Shown: piece by piece, positions 6,701-11,440 of the stretch
How positions within the stretch are numbered: position 1 is the first letter of the stretch
Layout of the letters: every line of letters starts with the position of its first letter
Source: Candidatus Sodaliphilus limicaballi
GTDB lineage: Bacteria > Bacteroidota > Bacteroidia > Bacteroidales > Muribaculaceae
Length of the DNA: 11,440 nt
Assembly: GCA_018065815.1 (NCBI GenBank)
Contig: JAGHSP010000060.1
Span: 1-11,440 of the forward strand
Direction of reading: 5' to 3'
The notes under the pieces: generated by a model
Told to the model about the DNA's origin: nothing
The model's database searches: none
What the model saw: only the letters and a program-made list of their open reading frames with translations
Position numbers and translations under genes: made by a program

Positions 6701-9700
6701 CTCAACATCGAAACTTTCTTCACGGGAGACTCGGGCGACGCCATGAAGCCAGCCAGCACAGTGGCCATCGAGTCGGCAAGACCCTGGGCAAGGTCGCGTG
6801 AGTAGCAAGAGTCGTCATATTGCATCTCGATGCGTGCGTTGCCGGCAGCATCTTCCTCGATGCTCACGATCATCTTGAACTTGGGCTGGGGATTACCAAA
6901 GTGAGTAATCTCCACTGCATGCTCGCCCACAGCGAGCGCGCTGTGCATGCCCAGTTGGTACTGGTAGAACACGTCGGGGTGCAGGTCGTAAGCGGCCGAA
7001 AGCTCGGCAAACGGGTAATTCTCGTGAGCCACAGCATTCTCAAACTCGGCGGCGCATGCCTTGATGTAGTCTTTGACGGTGACATCGGTGAGATGGGTGG
7101 TGAGGGCAATCGTGTTGACAAACATGCCCACGGTGTCGCTCACCTTGACGTTGCTGCGGCCGTTGGAAATGGTGGCCATGCACACGTCGGGGGTGTTGCA
7201 GTAGCGGCTCACGGTGTAGCCTGCCGCAGCGAGGAACAGGGCCGCGGGTGTGATGCCCAGCGTGCGGGCAAACTCGGTAGCAGCCTTGATATCGACGGGT
7301 GTCGATGCCATTGCAAGCATGCCTTGCACACCCTCGCCGCTCTTCACGTCCTCGGGAATGCTGCTTGCGCCATCGACGGTGGTCATGCGTTGAGCGAAGT
7401 ATTCCTTCGAGTCGGCAAATTCTTTGGTCTCGCGACCGGCCTTCTCGTCTTCGACATAGTCGAGATAGTTATATTGCTCGCCCTCGGGCTTGGTGCCGTT
7501 GAGGGCTGCGATAAGCTGATTGCTGAAAATGCCCAGGCTTGAACCGTCCATCACCAGGTGGAGGAAGTCGGCAAGCAGTTTCACGCCGCTAGGAGTAGAA
7601 ACAGCCGTGAGACGGTAGAGCGGTCCGTTGTCGAGGTCGAAGGGCTGCACGTAACCGTCCTTCATTGCCTCAAACTCCTCGTCGCTAGCCACGCTTGCGG
7701 TCTCCACCACAGCCTTAACCTCGGCGGGGACAACCTGGACGGTCTCACCGTCCTGCACCTCGAAGTGTGCCGAGAGAATGGGATGAGCCTCCACAACCTG
7801 CGATGCCGCCTTGACTACATCATCAACGGTCACCCCAGTGCCCAGGTCATAACAGGTGGGGATGTTGTAGGCCACGCTGCCGGGATTCTTCATGATGTCG
7901 AAATAGACACCTTGCTGCGGATAGCTGAGCGTAGCCACGCCGCCTTGGGGGGCTTCGTCTTTCGTCCTTTGTCCCTCGTCTTTCGTCCTTTCGTCCTTCG
8001 TCTTTCGTTCTTCGTCCTTCGTCTTTCGTTTTTCGTCCTTCGTCTTTCGTTCTTCGTTAAGAATATTATCTACAACAGCGTTGGCAATAGTGCGGATAGA
8101 GCCATCCTTGCCCAGAGTCTTGGCATCGAGGCTCACGCCGTAGCGCTTGTAAACGAGCACACTCACCTTGATTGCAGTGAGCGAAGTCATGCCCACGCGG
8201 TTGAGCGGTGTGGTGAGGCCAAAGGCCTCGGTTCCGAGTGCCGAAGCGATGATTTCCTTGATTTCGGTCTCCAGCGGGTTGAGCTCGATGTTGCTGTTAT
8301 CCTCTGTTGCAGCCTCGGCGGTTGCCTCGGGTGTGGGCAGTGCCTTGCGGTTGATCTTGCCATTGGGCAACGTGGGCATTGCATCAAGGTGCATGTATAT
8401 CTCTGGGTGCATATACTCGGCAAGGCTCGATGCCTCGATGTGAGCTGCCAGCGTGCTATCGGTTACGGTAGCGCCGTCCTCCACGGTGTAGTAGAGCACC
8501 AGGTGGCGCTGTCCGCTCACCTCGCGCACCTGTGAAGCAGCCTGGCGGATTCCCTCGCAAGCCGATGCCACCGAGTCAATCTCGCCAAGCTCAATGCGAT
8601 AGCCGCGCAATTTCACCTGTCCGTCGATGCGGCCCAGGTATTCAATCTGGCCCTGTGCGTTATAACGCGCGAGGTCACCAGTGCGGTAAACACGCTCGCC
8701 ATCGCGGGTCACAAACACCTCGGCAGTCTTCTCGGGCAACTGCCAGTAGCCGCGGCCCACTTGTATGCCTGCCACCACGAGCTCGCCGGGAACGCCCTGC
8801 GGGAGCATGTGCCCGTCGGTGCTCATGATATAGCAACGCATGTTGGGCATGGGACGGCCTATGGGGATATTTTCATACACCTCGCCGGGATTGATGGTGA
8901 AGGTGGTTGAGTCGTTGGTGCACTCGGTGGGGCCATAGAGGTTGATGATGGTCATCGTGTCGCTGCTCACGCCCGAGAGTTTCTCGCCGCCAGCAGTGAT
9001 GAAACGCAGCGGCAGGTTGGGGAACGTGTTGATGAGCAGCATCATGAGCGATGTTGTGCCTCCGGTGCCATTAATCTTGCGCGAGGTGATGAACTCGGCC
9101 ATCGCCTGCAAGTCTTTGCGTATCTCGCTGGGCATGATGTGCAACTGTCCGCCAGCCGCAAGTATAGGATAAATGTCGCCTATGTGGGCGTCGAACGAGA
9201 ACGAGCGGTGGCTCGCAGTGCGGTCCTGTGCAGTGAGTTTCTCTATCTTGACCATGCTCCATGTGAAGTTCATCAAGCCTGCCTGATGCAGCATCACGCC
9301 CTTGGGCTTGCCTGTCGAGCCTGATGTGTAGATCATGTAGGCAAGCGATTGCGGTGTCGCCTTTGATTCGATTGAGATAACACCGGTGGGGTGCGGTATC
9401 TCGTCAAGGCAGATAACCTTGATGCCGTCAACCGAGAGTCCGCCCTCGGCAAGCTTCGCATCAAGCACTGCGCGTTTTGTAATCAACACCTTGGATTGAG
9501 AATTTTCGAGCATATAAGAGAGACGCTCGTTGGGATAGTCCACGTCGAGCGGAGTATAAGCGGCACCGGCCTTGTGGATGCCAAGCACACTCTGCGGGAA
9601 CGCTATTGAGCGATCCATCATCAGCGCCACGAACTCGTCGGGCTGCACGCCGTCCTCAATCAAAATAGACGCGATGAGATCGCTGTAAACATCTAATTGC

Positions 9701-11085
9701 TGGTATGTGATTTCTTCGTCGCGGTCGCTCACGGCAATGGCATCGGGCTGCTCGGCAACGCGCTGCCTGAACACGTCCACGAACGTCTTGCTGGTGTCAT
9801 ATTCCATGCTCTCGCCTGTTGACAGCGCACGGGTAGCAGCAATATCATCGGCGTTCATCACTGGAATCTCGCCCAAAGTGCCTGTGCAGGTTGCAAGTCC
9901 GTTAGCCACAGTCTCGAAGCAGCGCACCAGCTGCGCGATGAAGTCATGGGTGTATTTGCCGGTGTTGTACGACACCTCGAGAAGGTAGTAGCCTTCTGGG
10001 GCAAGACGCAGTTCAAAGTTGATGTTGAAGCCCGGCTCATGCTTGCGCAGGTCTTTGAAATAACGATCCTCGCCCTCAATATGGAGAGGCACGCTGTTTA
10101 CAAATCCCTGGAACACGAAATTGACCGACACGTCAAAGTTGGTGACATGGCAGAAGTCGCCAAACGAGTAGGCAGCCGAGTAGCGTCGTGACTCATTAGC
10201 CTGGCGGTCAGAGTCAATGAGCAACTCGTCAACGGTGCGCGCGGGTGAGCAGTCGAGGCTCACGGGCATGGTGCGCACAAGCATGTCGATGGTGCGAGCC
10301 GTGCGGTTGTCATCGCGGCCAGAATGTACTGTGGCGTATGATGCACGGGGCTCGCCACTGAGGCGCGACAGCATCAGCGCAAACGCAGCGTTGAAGAACG
10401 TTGACTTGGCAGTACGGTTGCGGCGCGTGGCTGTGCGCAGTGCCTTCTGGTCGATATCGATGGGGAAGTGCTCTTTGCAGAACCCTGTGGGACCATTGCT
10501 AACTGATGCTATGGGCGACGGGCGCTCCACACCGGCATATTCATTCTCATACCACTCGCGGGCCTCGCGCATGAAGTCACCGCTGCGCACTTCCTGTTCG
10601 AGTTGCGACACATCATGGCCGGTGAAGGGTTCGGCTTCAAGCGTCTCGCCGGCATAGCCCCTTGATATCTCCTTGGACATGATGACCACACCAGTGCCGT
10701 CAAGTACCACGTGGTTTATGTTGAAAAAGAGATATGCGCCTCGAGAGTCGCGGTAGATCGCAGCCTCTGCCAGGTCGGCTCCAAGCAGGGCATAAGAACC
10801 GCCTAATGTAAGCTTGAAAGTCTCGAAATCATCAACGTCAATGATGGGACACTTGAAAGGTGCGTTACTGTCTTCCATACACAGGTCGCCGCTCTCGTCG
10901 GTGACGATGTGTCCTTTGACATAAGGATGAGCCTCAACAAATGCCTCAACGGTACGTGCAAGGCGGTCGAGATCGGTCGAAGCCGGGAGTTCAAAATAAA
11001 TGGGATTATTATAGTTCTCGTCCTCGGTTTGGTTGAGTGTCGCAAGATATATGCCCAGTTGCGACTGGGTTAGTTTAGTTTTCAT
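3733..11085 (-). CDS. Dimodular non-ribosomal peptide synthetase, C-A-PCP-C-A-PCP-reductase
   Basis: A 2450-residue assembly line predicted to join two amino acids, with reductive release. Domains in order: C1 about 1-420 (N-H125-VVLD129-G); A1 about 440-925 (YTSGSTGKPKG from 586, YGPTE, KLRGYRIELGE, Lys910); PCP1 about 935-1008 (VGMTSL, carrier Ser968); charged linker about 1011-1045; C2 about 1052-1480 (L-H1176-LVMD1180-G, GMFVNT); A2 about 1500-1965 (YTSGSTGTPKG from 1627, YGPTE, KLRGLRIELGE, Lys1954); PCP2 about 1975-2050 (FFELGGTSL, carrier Ser2008); R about 2085-2450 (TGATGFLG from 2092, Thr2216, Tyr2249, Lys2253). The reductase is an SDR-type thioester reductase using NAD(P)H, expected to release an aldehyde. 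A C domain before the first A suggests N-acylation of residue one. No epimerase, methyltransferase or thioesterase is seen. Both Ser need a phosphopantetheinyl transferase, which is not in this window. The start at 11085 fits the C-domain opening LTQSQLGIYLA. The STAS gene ends 35 nt upstream and the exporter follows. Substrates are not predictable with confidence. Confidence 0.95.
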   Translation of the reverse strand: MKTKLTQSQLGIYLATLNQTEDENYNNPIYFELPASTDLDRLARTVEAFVEAHPYVKGHIVTDESGDLCMEDSNAPFKCPIIDVDDFETFKLTLGGSYALLGADLAEAAIYRDSRGAYLFFNINHVVLDGTGVVIMSKEISRGYAGETLEAEPFTGHDVSQLEQEVRSGDFMREAREWYENEYAGVERPSPIASVSNGPTGFCKEHFPIDIDQKALRTATRRNRTAKSTFFNAAFALMLSRLSGEPRASYATVHSGRDDNRTARTIDMLVRTMPVSLDCSPARTVDELLIDSDRQANESRRYSAAYSFGDFCHVTNFDVSVNFVFQGFVNSVPLHIEGEDRYFKDLRKHEPGFNINFELRLAPEGYYLLEVSYNTGKYTHDFIAQLVRCFETVANGLATCTGTLGEIPVMNADDIAATRALSTGESMEYDTSKTFVDVFRQRVAEQPDAIAVSDRDEEITYQQLDVYSDLIASILIEDGVQPDEFVALMMDRSIAFPQSVLGIHKAGAAYTPLDVDYPNERLSYMLENSQSKVLITKRAVLDAKLAEGGLSVDGIKVICLDEIPHPTGVISIESKATPQSLAYMIYTSGSTGKPKGVMLHQAGLMNFTWSMVKIEKLTAQDRTASHRSFSFDAHIGDIYPILAAGGQLHIMPSEIRKDLQAMAEFITSRKINGTGGTTSLMMLLINTFPNLPLRFITAGGEKLSGVSSDTMTIINLYGPTECTNDSTTFTINPGEVYENIPIGRPMPNMRCYIMSTDGHMLPQGVPGELVVAGIQVGRGYWQLPEKTAEVFVTRDGERVYRTGDLARYNAQGQIEYLGRIDGQVKLRGYRIELGEIDSVASACEGIRQAASQVREVSGQRHLVLYYTVEDGATVTDSTLAAHIEASSLAEYMHPEIYMHLDAMPTLPNGKINRKALPTPEATAEAATEDNSNIELNPLETEIKEIIASALGTEAFGLTTPLNRVGMTSLTAIKVSVLVYKRYGVSLDAKTLGKDGSIRTIANAVVDNILNEERKTKDEKRKTKDEERKTKDERTKDEGQRTKDEAPQGGVATLSYPQQGVYFDIMKNPGSVAYNIPTCYDLGTGVTVDDVVKAASQVVEAHPILSAHFEVQDGETVQVVPAEVKAVVETASVASDEEFEAMKDGYVQPFDLDNGPLYRLTAVSTPSGVKLLADFLHLVMDGSSLGIFSNQLIAALNGTKPEGEQYNYLDYVEDEKAGRETKEFADSKEYFAQRMTTVDGASSIPEDVKSGEGVQGMLAMASTPVDIKAATEFARTLGITPAALFLAAAGYTVSRYCNTPDVCMATISNGRSNVKVSDTVGMFVNTIALTTHLTDVTVKDYIKACAAEFENAVAHENYPFAELSAAYDLHPDVFYQYQLGMHSALAVGEHAVEITHFGNPQPKFKMIVSIEEDAAGNARIEMQYDDSCYSRDLAQGLADSMATVLAGFMASPESPVKKVSMLSPAQAALIGTFHETQRAEIPIKLYHKLFEKSVADHSDSLAMAAVDGEFTYDQLNRHMNRLAHALIERGIKRGDRVALLLPRTSRLIMSQYGVLKAGAAYIPCDPKYPTDRINHIIDDSAAPFIITTADRLDEFPGRAVDVEELLKNTDETNPDVHVEPDDLAYLIYTSGSTGTPKGVQLMHKGVCNYHCDKNLIQGILKNECHAALGITTISFDMSVWETGSPLMLGKTLVLVGDDDCNDPNALAALIDKYHVDCMTATTSRFMQLLESEVFYDAFKRNMHMAYQGGEGLSLALLRKLQEFESLRIVNGYGPTETIANSHASELTVGDIPHIGKPCVNYTNFIVDNDGNELPVGVIGELLIGGASVAKGYNNLPEQTAARFVDGVYHSGDYARWLPDGNVMVLGRKDNQVKLRGLRIELGEVESTMVKVEGIKSAVVLIKKLQGKDHLCAYFTADRAIDIADLKAELKKTLTLYMIPTAYLQVDEFPLTPNGKTNVKVLPEPVIAQSTDQVAAANETEQQFCDIFASILQLDKVGATDDFFELGGTSLVVIKVVIEATKLGYQVAFQDVFAHSTPRALAEFVGATPVASEDVQQPADEIASSDVYAEVLMDNTIENLINGERQEIGDVLLTGATGFLGIHVLYHLLKEYDGKIYCPLRGKDGVSAADRLRSMLYYYFDEAFEEEMDTRLFIVETNMMNPDAVMQLPYKHLTVINCLANVKHFSTGNDIEEVNVNSVEYLVKWCLASDSRLVHVSTVSVAGHSMNGFPDPKRRMIERELDYGQSLDNQYARSKFNAERLILDAVRDNGLSAKIMRVGNLSARNSDGEFQMNFMSNNFMATLRAYKTLGACAYDMCDFTCEFSPIDEVSRAILLLATTPRENIVFHPTNNHTLPMGDVLRGMHVIDAPMRFVEKEEFGAIIGEATQDEEKTLRLRPLMAYAASGGNKVVNLGYDNTFTTQVLRRLGFSWAYTSWDYVERFIKAMAGLDFFD
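7961..8054. repeat. 21-bp tandem repeat encoding the inter-module linker of the synthetase
   Basis: Three 21-bp units (7992-8012, 8013-8033, 8034-8054) differ by a single T/C change. They are followed toward lower coordinates by degenerate partial units to about 7961. On the coding strand each unit encodes seven residues, (E/K)RKTKDE, and the degenerate part encodes RTKDE-type motifs. The result is a roughly 35-residue, highly charged linker between PCP1 and C2 (residues about 1011-1045). The unit length is a multiple of three, so copy-number change by slippage would keep the frame. Confidence 0.85.
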
Positions 11086-11120
11086 AGATTTATTACAAAT
11101 TAGGAAAAGACTTCGTGGAG

Positions 11121-11417
11121 TTATTCGATGGTGAACATCGTGTCAAGCTTGGTCACCTTGAGAATCTGGAGAATCTCTGGGCGCACACCTGTTAATGTAA
11201 CATTGGCTCCGGCGGCCTTGCGCAGAAACAGGAACAAACGAATACCTGACGAACTGATGTATTCCAGCTCGCGGCAATCAATATTTAATGCCTTGCCAGT
11301 CAATTTTTCGGCTGTGGCCAGAATTTGTTCTGTGACATTCTGCGCCGACATTGTGTCAAGGCGACCAGCAAATTTAATTGAAACACCATTGGCGTTTTCT
11401 GCAATGTTAAATTCCAT
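11121..11417 (-). CDS. STAS-domain protein, anti-sigma-factor-antagonist type
   Basis: A 98-residue, single-domain STAS protein of the SpoIIAA/RsbV class, a usual length for the family. Such proteins bind an anti-sigma serine kinase when unphosphorylated and release it when phosphorylated on one Ser. Visible features are the opening strand GVSIKFAGRLDTMSA, the central LNIDCRELEYISSSGIRLFLFLRKA, and a C-terminal VTLTGVRPEILQILKVTKLD. The SSSG motif (Ser55-Gly58) aligns with the DSSG phosphorylation site of SpoIIAA, making Ser57 the expected phosphosite; the usual Asp is replaced by Ser55. It is the first visible gene of the unit, 35 nt ahead of the synthetase. The exporter two genes on carries the kinase-like fold that would be its natural partner. 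The start is ATG at 11417. Only 23 nt of upstream DNA is in the window, so its promoter and any earlier operon genes are not visible. The sigma factor and PP2C phosphatase expected of a full module are absent here. Confidence 0.88.
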   Translation of the reverse strand: MEFNIAENANGVSIKFAGRLDTMSAQNVTEQILATAEKLTGKALNIDCRELEYISSSGIRLFLFLRKAAGANVTLTGVRPEILQILKVTKLDTMFTIE

Positions 11418-11440
11418 ATACTATATTTTTAGTTCTATTT

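Noticed and set aside
7558..8535. Plus-strand open frame of 325 codons antisense to PCP1, the linker and part of C2
   Set aside because: It is a shadow of the synthetase frame. The repeated FFVLRLS segment is simply the complement of the 21-bp linker repeat.
11086..11120. TAATTTG just before the synthetase start as an internal -7 promoter element
   Set aside because: It is one base short of TAnnTTTG and lies too close to the ATG; the 35-nt gap is better read as an operon junction.

Overview
The window looks like a chromosomal segment from a gut-type Bacteroidales (Prevotellaceae/Muribaculaceae-like). The clues are a TAnnTTTG -7 promoter element, start codons without clear Shine-Dalgarno sequences, AT-rich intergenic DNA around GC-richer genes, and a secreted protein whose C-terminus resembles the shortened type IX-like tails common in this order. 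No rRNA or other taxonomic marker is present, so the assignment is inferred. All four supported genes lie on the minus strand; read 5'->3' the gene order runs from high to low coordinates.

The main content, 11417 down to 1946, is a tightly spaced three-gene unit. It comprises a 98-residue STAS-domain protein of the anti-sigma-factor-antagonist type (11121-11417), a 2450-residue dimodular non-ribosomal peptide synthetase (3733-11085), and a MATE-family exporter carrying a C-terminal RsbW/SpoIIAB-like GHKL ATPase domain (1946-3667). Gaps are only 35 and 65 nt. The synthetase reads C-A-PCP-C-A-PCP-R. A terminal thioester reductase with an intact Thr/Tyr/Lys triad predicts reductive release of a short, probably N-acylated, dipeptide aldehyde, or a derived imine/pyrazinone or alcohol. 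The exporter is the obvious candidate to move the product out.

The most unusual point is that the two halves of a partner-switching pair bracket the synthetase: a STAS antagonist with a phosphorylatable Ser upstream, and its usual kinase partner fold fused to the exporter downstream. No sigma factor or PP2C phosphatase is visible. A direct regulatory link between the STAS protein and the transporter is therefore plausible, though other partners may lie beyond the right edge.

A 335-nt intergenic region (1611-1945) holds two copies of a 63-65-nt repeat, a small hairpin and a Bacteroidetes-type promoter. That promoter drives a separate secreted protein of two tandem beta-rich repeats (171-1610). 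The last 170 nt on the left are non-coding and contain two hairpins and a short degenerate repeat. A 21-bp tandem repeat inside the synthetase gene encodes a highly charged linker between the two modules.
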